Assembly (NCBI GenBank): GCA_017882935.1
Contig: JADGOP010000115.1
Span: forward strand, 1 to 7,220
Source of the DNA: Actinomycetota bacterium
GTDB lineage: Bacteria; Actinomycetota; Acidimicrobiia; Acidimicrobiales; Iamiaceae
DNA: 7,220 nucleotides
Reading direction: 5' to 3'
The notes under the pieces were generated by a model. The model saw nothing but the letters and a program-made list of their open reading frames with translations. It was not told the DNA's origin and ran no database searches. This document shows, one piece after another, positions 1 through 6,615 of the stretch. Both the position numbers and the translations under genes were made by a program. Position 1 is the first letter of the stretch, and every line of letters starts with the position of its first letter.

Positions 1-1702
1 CCAGCTTCTGCACCCGGGCCTTCACGTCACGCTCGAAGATGACCTTCGACTGCGGCGTGATGTTGCTGGAGATGAGCGGGTTGATGTCGCCGAAGCGCAG
101 CCAGAAGGCCACCTTGCGGGCGAAGCCGCTGATGCCCGATCCGATGGTGACGCCGTCCTTGCCGTGGTACGACGTGAACTTCGTCCTGTTCGCGGCGTCG
201 GTGTAGTCGATCTCCTGCCGCTTCGTCTTGACGATGGCGTAGCCACCCTGACCCTCACCGATGTACACCTCGGGCTGGGTCACCGCGGGCGCCCCCGCCT
301 TCGTCTGCACCGGGATGTCGCGGTTGATGAAGTAGGGCTGCCCATTCGACGCGGCGTTGGCCGGCGCCATGATCGAGCCGTAGCCGTGCGTGTAGGCCAG
401 GTGCGTGGCCTCCCAGCTCGACTGAGGCAGCTTGGTGGGGTCGAGCGTGCGGGCGGCGAGCAGCACCGGCGTGTTGGTGTTGCCGCTGGCGAGGCCGTAG
501 CGGTCGACGTCGACGTCGGCCACGTTGTAGAAGCTCCGGATCCCCTGCAGCCGGGTGAAGATCGACTGCATCGTCGACGGGTCCCACAACCGCACGTTCT
601 GCACCGTCTGCTTGTTGTCGGTGAGCGCGGCCGCGTCGAGCTTGCCGTCGTTCGGGAACGGGAGCACACGCACGTTCTTCAAGCCGTACGCCTGTCTGGT
701 GGCGTCGATGTTGTGCTTGATGTACGGCCGCTCCATCGTCGACTCGGCCGGTTGCACCCGCACCCGCTGCACGAAGGCCGGCACCGCCACGCCGGCGACG
801 ATGGCCACGAACGCCCACAGCCCCACGGCCAGCACCGGCAGCACCCAGCCGCGGCGCCAGATGTTGACGATGAAGAGGCCGAAGGCGAACAGCGAGATCA
901 GAACCAGCAGGTAGATGGCCTTCAGCTGCACGTTGACGTCGGTGTAGGTGGCGCCGTCGACCGTGCCCCGCGTCGAGAACACCAGCTGGTAGCGCTGCAG
1001 CCAGTACTGCCCGGTCTTCACCAGGGCGAGCACGCCGAGCAGCACCGACAGGTGCGCCTTGACGCCCGGGCTGACCCGGCTCGACAGCGGCCCGGGGCCC
1101 TGGATCTGGATGCCCCCGTTGAAGTAGTGCGCCACCGCGGTGACCACCAGGATCACGGCCAGCGAGGCGAACAGCCACCCGAGCACGAAGGCCAGGAACG
1201 GCAGCTGGAACACGTAGAAGCCGACGTTGGTGTGGAACGTGGCGTCCCTGGTGGCGAAGTCGACGCGGTGCGTGAACAGGATCCAGTTGTTCCACTGCGA
1301 CGACACGCCGATGCCCGCGATGAGGGCGAACACCGCCGACAGCGCGAACCGCACCAGGCCCATGCGCGGCCCGACGATCTCCTGGAACCGCATGACCAGT
1401 TCGTCGTCGTGGCCTCCCACGCGGAACGTGGGCGCCAACCGGTCGGCGACGTAGAGGTTGGTCCACAACAGGATGAAGAAGACGGCCGTGAAGATCAGCG
1501 ACAGGGCCACCTTGGCGCCGAGCACGCCGCTCCACACGCCCGACTGGTGCAGCGACTTGAACCACAGGAAGTCGGTGTAGAACCCGGCCAGGCCGCGCAG
1601 CGACCCGATCATGAAGATGATCACCACGACCGCGACGGCGGCTACGACTCGGAATCGTCGGGGGGAGGACCGCCGTGACCGTCGTCGACGATCGCGGGGC
1701 AT
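1..1702 (-). CDS. UPF0182 family membrane protein, partial (C-terminus beyond the left edge)
   Basis: This is a UPF0182 (COG1615) integral membrane protein of unknown biochemical role. The frame is open from the ATG at 1702 to the window edge, giving 567 codons; family members usually have about 900-1000 residues, so roughly the last third is missing. An Arg-rich cytoplasmic N-terminus (residues 3-18) is followed by seven hydrophobic helices at about 18-35, 64-84, 115-134, 166-191, 216-234, 261-281 and 286-310. The family-typical stretch MERPYIKHNI (323-332) then opens the large domain outside the membrane. Other family-like segments are FYTDFLWF (41-48) and GFYVFQLPF (161-169). The stop of the upstream DivIVA-type gene lies 29 bases away, so the two may be co-transcribed. 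No Shine-Dalgarno sequence precedes the ATG. An in-frame GTG at 1720, six codons upstream, has a TANNNT hexamer 8 bases before it and could be a leaderless start. Family assignment is firm; function is unknown. Confidence 0.93.
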   Translation of the reverse strand, partial: MPRDRRRRSRRSSPRRFRVVAAVAVVVIIFMIGSLRGLAGFYTDFLWFKSLHQSGVWSGVLGAKVALSLIFTAVFFILLWTNLYVADRLAPTFRVGGHDDELVMRFQEIVGPRMGLVRFALSAVFALIAGIGVSSQWNNWILFTHRVDFATRDATFHTNVGFYVFQLPFLAFVLGWLFASLAVILVVTAVAHYFNGGIQIQGPGPLSSRVSPGVKAHLSVLLGVLALVKTGQYWLQRYQLVFSTRGTVDGATYTDVNVQLKAIYLLVLISLFAFGLFIVNIWRRGWVLPVLAVGLWAFVAIVAGVAVPAFVQRVRVQPAESTMERPYIKHNIDATRQAYGLKNVRVLPFPNDGKLDAAALTDNKQTVQNVRLWDPSTMQSIFTRLQGIRSFYNVADVDVDRYGLASGNTNTPVLLAARTLDPTKLPQSSWEATHLAYTHGYGSIMAPANAASNGQPYFINRDIPVQTKAGAPAVTQPEVYIGEGQGGYAIVKTKRQEIDYTDAANRTKFTSYHGKDGVTIGSGISGFARKVAFWLRFGDINPLISSNITPQSKVIFERDVKARVQKL

Positions 1703-1728
1703 GTCGCTGGGGTGCCGCACGGGCGGCG

Positions 1729-1734
1729 AGCCTA
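1729..1734 (-). promoter_or_regulatory. Possible -10 element (TAGGCT) for a leaderless UPF0182 transcript
   Basis: On the minus strand TAGGCT fits the actinobacterial -10 consensus TANNNT and lies 8 bases before the in-frame GTG at 1720. It overlaps the TAG stop codon of the upstream gene. No convincing -35 box was seen. The match could be chance; its spacing resembles the hexamers at 4440-4445 and 6603-6608. Confidence 0.25.
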
Positions 1735-4431
1735 CTGGTGCGCCGGAACGATTAAGCAGCGGCACCCGGCGTGGGCGGGCGGGCAGACGTGGCCTGTGGG
1801 AAAGGCCTCACCCTTGGCGAGCGCGCCGGCGAGCGCGTTGTCGTCGGCGTCGGGGCACGGCGTGGGACCGCTGTCGACCACCCACCGCAGCTCGCACTCG
1901 CTCGGCAGTGCCTCGAAGAGCCCGCGGGTGAAGGCGGCGAGCGTGGCGTCGGCCACGGCTTCGCCGACCCGCTGGTTGCGCCACTCGCGGTAGCAGGAGC
2001 GGATGCGGTCGGCCAGCTCGAGCTCGTCGGCCGCGCTCGCCCCACCGTCGGTGCCGTCGCCGTCGGGGTCGTCGAGCAGGGCCCGCTCGACCCGGGTGCG
2101 CAGCGGCCCGGCCAGCTGCTCGGCCAACGCCTCGGCGATGTCGTCGACCTTGGTGGCCGTGGTGACCACCGAGCGGTCGTCGAGGTCGCCGGCGAAGCGG
2201 ACCCCGGCGATCACCGCGGCACGCAGCTCGTCGGTGGCCGCCTCGATGTAGACCAGCCGCTGCTCGTCGACGCCCGGCAGCACCTGCTCGGCAGTGGGCC
2301 GGCGGCGACTGCGGCGCACCTCGTCGAGCAGCGAGCTCTGCTCGTCGGACAGCACCCGCTTCATGCGCTTGGCCAGGCGGGCCTCGACCTCCGCCACGAC
2401 GCCGTCGCGCTTCTCGAGCAGCGACAGCTCGACCGACTCCGGCGTCGGCTCCGCGGCCTCGTCGTCGGCCTTCTCGGCCTTCTCGGCCTTCTCGGCCTTC
2501 TCGTCCTTCGCGGCCTCGTCGGACTTCTCGGGCGCCTCGGCGGCAGCCGCGTCGGCGGCATCGGACTCGGCCTCGACCGCCCGCAGTGCGGCGACCACGG
2601 GCACCTGGTCGGTGGGCGCGGCGTCGGCCTCCTGCTCGGCCTGCCCGGCACGGATGCGGGCGAAGATGTCGTCGACCTGCGCGGCCGGCGAGTCGGAGGC
2701 CGTCTCGACCGGCGTGTCGGCCTCGATCCCGGCCTCGTCGATGTCGGGCTCGGTGCCGGCGGCCGCCTCGGCGGCGGTGTCGACCTCGTCGGCGGGCGGC
2801 GTGGCCGGCTTGCGGCGCGCCACCAGCGCAGGCGGGTCGGCCGAAGGCCGCGGCGGGGCTTCGGCGGCGGAGCCGATGACCCGGACGTCTTCGAACGGCG
2901 CGGGGGCGTCGACCGGCTCCAGCGGCGCGTCGGGCAGCTGCGCACCGCCGAGTGGGTCGCGGCGACGGAACAGCCGGCCCGACTTGCGGGCGCGGGCCTC
3001 GGCCGTGGCGCGCAGGTCGAGCACGTGCTCGGGTGTCGTGACCTCGGGTGTGGTGGCCACGACAGCGGGTGACGCCGGACCCGGCTCGTCGGCAGCCTCC
3101 TCGGCTGCGGCGGCGCCATTGAGCTCGGTGGGTGCGGCGGTGTCGGGGCCCTCCACCCCGACATCGCCACCCTCGGTTGCCGCTGCCTCCTCGACCTCCG
3201 CGGCAGCAACCTCGGCTTCGTCGTCGCCCTCGTCCTCCAGCTCGACGTCGGTGTCGAGCTCGCCGACACCGATGCCCGCCACGAGCGGCAGGTCGGCGTC
3301 GCGCGCCATGGTGAGCTCGGCCTCGAGCTGCTCGATGGTGACCTCGGGCTCGCCCGACACGCGCCGCGCCGCCTCGTCGGAGGCCAGCTTGGCCTCGGGC
3401 AGCACCACGGTCATCTCCCGCGTGGCCTCGTCGACCGTGCCACGCACCACCTCGTAGGCCGCGAGCAACCGCTCACGCGCCGCCCACAGCTGCTCGAGGT
3501 GCTGGCGCGCCGCCTTGCGCCGCTTGGCCAGGTCGGCCAACACGCGCTCGCGCACCACCTCGGCTTCCTCGACCTGGTGCCGGGCGCGGGCCTGGGCCTC
3601 CTCGAGCTCGGCCGAGGCCGTGGTGCGCAGCTCGGCTGCGGCCGACTCGGCCTCGGTACGGACGGTGGTGGCCTCGGTGTCGGCCTCGGCCAGCCGCAGC
3701 TCGGCCAAGGCGTCGGCGTCGGCGCGCACCCGCTCGGAGTACTCGTCGGCAGAGGTGCGGACGCTCGTGGCATACGTGTCGGCGTCGACGCGGATGCGGT
3801 CGGCTGCGGTCTCGGCCTCTTCGCGTGCCCGCGCCGCGTCTTCGTCGGCCTCGGCGCGCTGCAGGGCCGTCTCCTCGCGGGCGGCCTGGCGCTGCTCGGC
3901 CACCTCGGACTCGGCGGCCTCACGCCGCACGTCGAGCTCCTGCTCGACACTGCGCCGCAGGTCGGCCACGAACGCCTCGCCCGTGGCACGGGTGGCTTCG
4001 GCCTCCTCCTCGGCGAGCCGCCGGATCTCGGCGCCCTCGGCCTCGGCCCGGGCCCGGATGTCGGCCGCGTCGTCGGACGCCTGGCGGGTCAGGCCGGCGA
4101 CGCGCTCCTCGGCCTTCGCGCGGATCTCGACCGCGGCGTCGCGGGCCGTCTGCAGCACCCGGGCGGTCTCCTCGCCGAGCACCTTCGACACCTCGGCCAC
4201 GTCGAGCTCAGACGTGTTCGCGCGCCGGGCTGCCGCCTCGGCCTCGACGAGGCGACGCTCGAGCTCGGCGTACTGCAGCTGCAGCACGCGCACCCCTTCG
4301 GCCACCTGCACCAGGTGGACGCGCACCTCGTCGGGATCCCAGCCGCGGAAGGCGGAGCCGAACGTGCGGGCCGAGATGGCATCGACGTCGAGGGGTGGCG
4401 CGGGCGAGGTGCGGTCGGGAGGAGCAGACAT
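1732..4431 (-). CDS. DivIVA-domain coiled-coil protein with MuF-like Cys/His C-terminus
   Basis: This 899-residue cytoplasmic protein has no signal peptide or membrane helix. Residues 18-60 match the DivIVA N-terminus: TFGSAFRGWDPDEV (23-36) aligns with TFTKSFRGYDEDEV of Bacillus subtilis DivIVA and keeps the membrane-contacting Phe-Arg pair (F28, R29). Residues about 55-345 are Ala/Glu/Arg-rich coiled coil, with a near-perfect 11-residue period from 103 to 268. Residues about 360-665 form an acidic, Pro/Ala-rich, probably disordered linker. Residues about 668-899 form a helical C-terminal region ending in a Cys/His cluster (C859, H881, C883, H887, C890, C892) that resembles the tail of phage MuF/SPP1 gp7-type head proteins. 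I infer a polar or division-site scaffold; the role of the C-terminus is unknown. The ATG at 4431 was preferred over a TTG at 4440 because a -10-like hexamer sits 8 bases upstream of the ATG and overlaps the TTG. The gene lies between a PDZ protease gene and the UPF0182 gene. Confidence 0.9.
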   Translation of the reverse strand: MSAPPDRTSPAPPLDVDAISARTFGSAFRGWDPDEVRVHLVQVAEGVRVLQLQYAELERRLVEAEAAARRANTSELDVAEVSKVLGEETARVLQTARDAAVEIRAKAEERVAGLTRQASDDAADIRARAEAEGAEIRRLAEEEAEATRATGEAFVADLRRSVEQELDVRREAAESEVAEQRQAAREETALQRAEADEDAARAREEAETAADRIRVDADTYATSVRTSADEYSERVRADADALAELRLAEADTEATTVRTEAESAAAELRTTASAELEEAQARARHQVEEAEVVRERVLADLAKRRKAARQHLEQLWAARERLLAAYEVVRGTVDEATREMTVVLPEAKLASDEAARRVSGEPEVTIEQLEAELTMARDADLPLVAGIGVGELDTDVELEDEGDDEAEVAAAEVEEAAATEGGDVGVEGPDTAAPTELNGAAAAEEAADEPGPASPAVVATTPEVTTPEHVLDLRATAEARARKSGRLFRRRDPLGGAQLPDAPLEPVDAPAPFEDVRVIGSAAEAPPRPSADPPALVARRKPATPPADEVDTAAEAAAGTEPDIDEAGIEADTPVETASDSPAAQVDDIFARIRAGQAEQEADAAPTDQVPVVAALRAVEAESDAADAAAAEAPEKSDEAAKDEKAEKAEKAEKADDEAAEPTPESVELSLLEKRDGVVAEVEARLAKRMKRVLSDEQSSLLDEVRRSRRRPTAEQVLPGVDEQRLVYIEAATDELRAAVIAGVRFAGDLDDRSVVTTATKVDDIAEALAEQLAGPLRTRVERALLDDPDGDGTDGGASAADELELADRIRSCYREWRNQRVGEAVADATLAAFTRGLFEALPSECELRWVVDSGPTPCPDADDNALAGALAKGEAFPTGHVCPPAHAGCRCLIVPAHQ
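2467..2502 (-). repeat. Four perfect 9-bp tandem units encoding a Glu/Lys/Ala repeat
   Basis: The plus-strand unit GGCCTTCTC occurs four times without a mismatch, followed by a degenerate fifth copy at 2503-2511. On the coding strand it gives repeated Lys-Ala-Glu at about residues 644-655 of the DivIVA-type protein, at the end of its linker. Because the unit is a multiple of three, slippage would change the length of this segment without breaking the frame. Confidence 0.85.
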
Positions 4432-4439
4432 CTCCGTCA

Positions 4440-4445
4440 ATGCTA
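4440..4445 (-). promoter_or_regulatory. Possible -10 element (TAGCAT) for a leaderless DivIVA-type transcript
   Basis: On the minus strand TAGCAT fits TANNNT and lies 8 bases before the ATG at 4431. Transcription would then begin close to that ATG. This would explain why the only purine-rich stretch, GGAG, directly touches the ATG and is too close to act as a Shine-Dalgarno site. No clear -35 box was found. Confidence 0.35.
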
Positions 4446-4507
4446 CGAGCGCACCGAGGGTCCGATCGGGATGCTCCGAGATCCACGGAGAGCCGTCCCG
4501 CCACCTC

Positions 4508-4542
4508 CCCGGACGCGTTCCGGGCGACCCTGCGGTCGGGTC
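4508..4542 (-). terminator. Two adjacent hairpins after the protease gene, weak terminator candidate
   Basis: Two short inverted repeats follow each other at the end of the protease gene. The first has arms at 4526-4530 and 4538-4542 (GACCC/GGGTC, 7-base loop) and overlaps the TGA stop. The second is a perfect 6-bp stem at 4508-4513 and 4519-4524 with a 5-base loop. No T-run follows on the minus strand, so this is not a classical intrinsic terminator. It might slow polymerase or protect the 3' end, or be a by-product of high GC. Confidence 0.3.
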
Positions 4543-5701
4543 ACGATGCCTTCTTCTGCACCTTGGCGGGGAGGTGCTGCAGGGCGGCCAGGGCGTCGTC
4601 GAGGGTGGTCACCTTGATCACCTTGAGGTGGCTGCCGGCGTGCGCCTTCGCCTCCTTGTACTCGTCGGCGGGGACGAGGAAGTAGTCGGCGCCCGACTCG
4701 CGCACGGCCACCGTCTTCTGCGCCACCCCACCCACGTCGCCGACCGTGCCGTCGGTCTGCATCGTGCCGGTGATGGCCACGTTGTTGCCCTTGGTGATGC
4801 CCTTCTTGCTCAGCTCGTCGATGAGGGTGACCGTGAACGAGAGCCCGGCCGAGGGACCACCCACCGCACCCGTGTCGAAGGTGACCCCGAACGGCAGGTG
4901 GTAGCGGACCATGTTGTCCATGATGATGCCGATGAAGGCCGTCTTCTGGCCGTCGACCGTCTTCGAGCCCAGCGTGAGCGGGACCTTCAGGCCGTCCTTC
5001 ACACCGAAGCGGTTGACCACCACCTGCACGTGCTCACCACCCTGGCGCTGCCCCAGGTAGGTGCGGAGGTCGGTGGCGCTGTTGATCGAGAAGCCGTCGA
5101 TGCCCACGATCACGTCGCCGGCCTTCAGCACGCCGTCGGCGGGGCTCTTGGGCGACACGTCGTTGATGAGGACGCCCGCCGCCGACTGCTCGACGCGGAA
5201 GCCGAGCCGCTTCAGCGCCTGATAGGTGGCCGCCTGCTGCGACATCTGCATGAGCATGGCGTTGTAGCGGTTGTCGTCCTGGGTGCTGCGACCTTCGGTG
5301 ATGTCGTCGCGGGGGAACACGTCGGTGTCGGGGTCGAGCCAGCCGTACAGCGCCTCGATGTAGCGGGGCCGGTTGGTGACCGACACGGTGACGAACTCGA
5401 CCTTGCCGTTGTGCCGGTAGGTCTTGGCGCCCGACACGGCGACGAGGGGGCTGGCGTCGCGGGCCTCGCCCGGCGCCAACGTGGAGTAGGGCGCCGTGGC
5501 GAGCGTGCTCAAGGCGACGAGCACGGCCGTCACCACCATCATCGGGGCCAGCAGCCACCACACCCGGGCCCAGCGACGCGGAGGAGGGGGCGGCGGGTAG
5601 GCGCTGGAGGTGGTGGCGGGGGAAGGGATGAGGGGCGCGGGTGCGCTCACCGAAAGCTCCGGTTCGAGGTCGGGAACAGCCGGCACAGCCTGCCACGCCA
5701 C
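4541..5701 (-). CDS. Membrane-anchored PDZ/Lon-like serine protease (YlbL / Rv3194c type)
   Basis: This 386-residue protein belongs to the YlbL-like group of PDZ proteases with a Lon (S16) catalytic domain. A Pro-rich cytoplasmic N-terminus (about 20-42) precedes one transmembrane helix (about 48-67), so the rest should lie outside the membrane. The PDZ domain spans about 172-245 and includes SPADGVLKAGDVIVGIDG (186-203). The Lon-type domain carries the catalytic serine in GGPSAG (S284) and the partner lysine in GGVAQK (K329), so both residues of the Ser-Lys dyad are present and the enzyme should be active. B. subtilis YlbL helps degrade the cell-division inhibitor YneA; the substrate here is unknown. 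The GTG at 5701 has GGGGAG 8 bases upstream. A second GTG at 5650, with GGAG 6 bases upstream, would give a 369-residue form that still keeps the whole helix. The TetR gene ends 51 bases upstream and the DivIVA-type gene follows after 109 bases. Confidence 0.95.
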   Translation of the reverse strand: MAWQAVPAVPDLEPELSVSAPAPLIPSPATTSSAYPPPPPPRRWARVWWLLAPMMVVTAVLVALSTLATAPYSTLAPGEARDASPLVAVSGAKTYRHNGKVEFVTVSVTNRPRYIEALYGWLDPDTDVFPRDDITEGRSTQDDNRYNAMLMQMSQQAATYQALKRLGFRVEQSAAGVLINDVSPKSPADGVLKAGDVIVGIDGFSINSATDLRTYLGQRQGGEHVQVVVNRFGVKDGLKVPLTLGSKTVDGQKTAFIGIIMDNMVRYHLPFGVTFDTGAVGGPSAGLSFTVTLIDELSKKGITKGNNVAITGTMQTDGTVGDVGGVAQKTVAVRESGADYFLVPADEYKEAKAHAGSHLKVIKVTTLDDALAALQHLPAKVQKKAS

Positions 5702-5708
5702 CCATAAA

Positions 5709-5725
5709 GCTCCCCTTCAGGGAGC
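5709..5725 (-). promoter_or_regulatory. Hairpin covering the protease gene's Shine-Dalgarno sequence
   Basis: A perfect 6-bp inverted repeat (5709-5714 and 5720-5725, 5-base loop) lies between the TetR and protease genes. On the minus-strand transcript its second arm is GGGAGC, which is part of the GGGGAG Shine-Dalgarno sequence of the GTG at 5701, and only three T residues follow it. Folding would hide the ribosome site or act as a weak attenuator. The structure is seen in the sequence; the effect is inference. Confidence 0.45.
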
Positions 5726-5752
5726 GCTTCCGGTCGCGTCGCGCCCGGTGGG

Positions 5753-6403
5753 TCAGTCGTCGAGGCGGTCGCCGTAGACCGCGTGGATCCACAGGTCGGT
5801 GAGCAGCTCGACCGCCTCGCCCACCGCATCGGGTGACGTCGGCGGGCCCTCCATCACGAAGTGGGTGAAGGCGTACCACTCGACCATCGACGCCAGGGCG
5901 TAGCCGGCGTTCCTGGCATCGAACGGGCGCACCAGGCCCGCCTGCTGCTCGCGCTCGATGTTGCGCGCCACCCGCTCGGCGAAGGTGCGCCGCATGTCGG
6001 CCCACATCTGCTCGATGGCGGGGTCGAGCAGGATGGCCTCGAGCAGGGCGCGCCACAGGCCGGCGTGCAGCACGAACACCCCGAGGAACCCGGCGGTGGC
6101 CTTCGCGGCGCTGGCCCTGCGGTCGCCCTGCCACGAGGCCTCGGCCTCGGCGTGGAGCTGCACGTTGATGTCGGCCAGCACCTGGATGAAGGCGTCCTGC
6201 TTGTTCTTGAAGTACAGGTAGAAGGTGCCGTGCGCGGTGTCGGCGCGGGCCGTGATGGCGTTGACGCTCGCAGCCTTGTAGCCCTGCTCTTCGAACACCT
6301 CTCGGGCCGAGCGCAGCAACAGGCCGCGCGTGGCGTCCGCCTGCTCGCGACGCAGCCTCGCCCGCTCCGCGTTCGAGACCGAACTGCCCAACGCTCGTGA
6401 CAA
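5753..6403 (-). CDS. TetR/AcrR-family transcriptional regulator
   Basis: From the TTG at 6403 this is a 216-residue TetR-family DNA-binding protein, the usual family length. Helices from about residue 22 lead into the helix-turn-helix at about 43-65, which ends in the family hallmark GTFYLYFKNK (59-68). The rest is an all-helical ligand-binding and dimerisation domain with no close match to a known ligand class by eye. I chose TTG 6403 because GGAG lies 6 bases upstream. Starting further upstream in the same frame (an ATG at 6538, 261 residues) would add an Arg/Pro-rich leader without family character and would fill most of the region expected to hold the promoter. The ligand is unknown. The regulator may control itself, the divergent HEAT-repeat gene or the protease gene 51 bases downstream; short inverted repeats near its start are operator candidates. 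Confidence 0.93.
   Translation of the reverse strand: MSRALGSSVSNAERARLRREQADATRGLLLRSAREVFEEQGYKAASVNAITARADTAHGTFYLYFKNKQDAFIQVLADINVQLHAEAEASWQGDRRASAAKATAGFLGVFVLHAGLWRALLEAILLDPAIEQMWADMRRTFAERVARNIEREQQAGLVRPFDARNAGYALASMVEWYAFTHFVMEGPPTSPDAVGEAVELLTDLWIHAVYGDRLDD
6371..6384. promoter_or_regulatory. Inverted repeat inside the 5' end of the TetR gene, possible operator
   Basis: GTTCG and CGAAC are separated by AGAC, giving a 14-bp site of the size TetR dimers often bind. It falls at about codons 7-11 if translation starts at 6403, so it could be a downstream operator or simply coding sequence. Confidence 0.2.
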
Positions 6404-6409
6404 ACCCCA

Positions 6410-6413
6410 CTCC
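6410..6413 (-). promoter_or_regulatory. Shine-Dalgarno sequence deciding the TetR start
   Basis: GGAG on the minus strand lies 6 bases before the TTG at 6403. It is the best start signal near the conserved TetR helices. A second TTG at 6391 lacks a GGAG-type site at a usual distance, so 6403 is preferred. Confidence 0.5.
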
Positions 6414-6424
6414 GATCCTGATCG
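6413..6424. promoter_or_regulatory. Palindrome CGATC-CT-GATCG touching the TetR Shine-Dalgarno site, possible operator
   Basis: Two perfect 5-base arms flank a 2-base centre, and the site overlaps the Shine-Dalgarno sequence of the TetR gene by one base. Bound protein here could block the regulator's own expression, as is common in the family. This is inference from position and symmetry only. Confidence 0.3.
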
Positions 6425-6602
6425 TCGAACCACCGACCGAGGCTCTCCCGGAGGCAGACGGTAGCCCACCCTGTGAGCGCGGGCCGCAAGCATCGCGGCA
6501 CGCTGCGGAGCCGCTGTCCGTGGCCCGCGACCGGTCATCCGATGGTCGCCGGCCGTTCACCCGGGCGTCGCCACAACCCAGGTCAGAGGCGACCCCGAGC
6601 GG

Positions 6603-6608
6603 TACCCT
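6603..6608 (+). promoter_or_regulatory. Possible -10 element (TACCCT) for a leaderless HEAT-repeat transcript
   Basis: TACCCT fits TANNNT and ends 7 bases before the ATG at 6616, the spacing expected when transcription starts at or next to the first codon. No Shine-Dalgarno sequence lies between it and the ATG, which supports the leaderless reading. No good -35 box was found. Confidence 0.4.
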
Positions 6609-6615
6609 TCGTTCC

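Larger units (their letters stand above)
6404..6615. other. Divergent intergenic region between the TetR and HEAT-repeat genes
   Basis: This 212-base gap must carry the promoters of both divergent genes. It contains the palindrome at 6413-6424, a minus-strand TACCGT (6458-6463) that could be a -10 box for the TetR gene, a spaced inverted repeat GCGACC/GGTCGC (6527-6532 and 6544-6549), and TACCCT at 6603-6608 before the HEAT-repeat gene. I see no convincing small gene or RNA in it. Confidence 0.5.

Noticed and set aside
255..1565. Minus-strand open frame of 436 codons overlapping the UPF0182 gene
   Set aside because: It is an out-of-frame reading of the same strand, Arg/Gly/Pro-rich and without family character; the true UPF0182 frame is open through the whole region.
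164..1678. Long plus-strand open frame (504 codons), rich in His, Arg and Gln
   Set aside because: It is antisense to the UPF0182 gene, whose minus-strand translation has clear transmembrane helices and family motifs. Long antisense frames are expected in GC-rich coding DNA.
1732..1896. Possible prophage remnant, because of the phage-like Cys/His tail
   Set aside because: The motif is in frame at the end of an intact host-type gene, and no portal, terminase, capsid or integrase gene is seen nearby.
4508..4542. Strong rho-independent terminator after the protease gene
   Set aside because: The stems are only 5-6 bp and no T-run follows, so it is kept only as a weak candidate.
3515..5707. Plus-strand open frame of 730 codons
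   Set aside because: It runs antisense across the DivIVA-type and protease genes, has Ser/Ala/Arg-rich then His/Val-rich composition, and shows no domain.
6404..6538. N-terminal extension of the TetR protein to an ATG at 6538
   Set aside because: The extra 45 residues lack TetR character and fill most of the expected promoter region; TTG 6403 has a well-placed GGAG.
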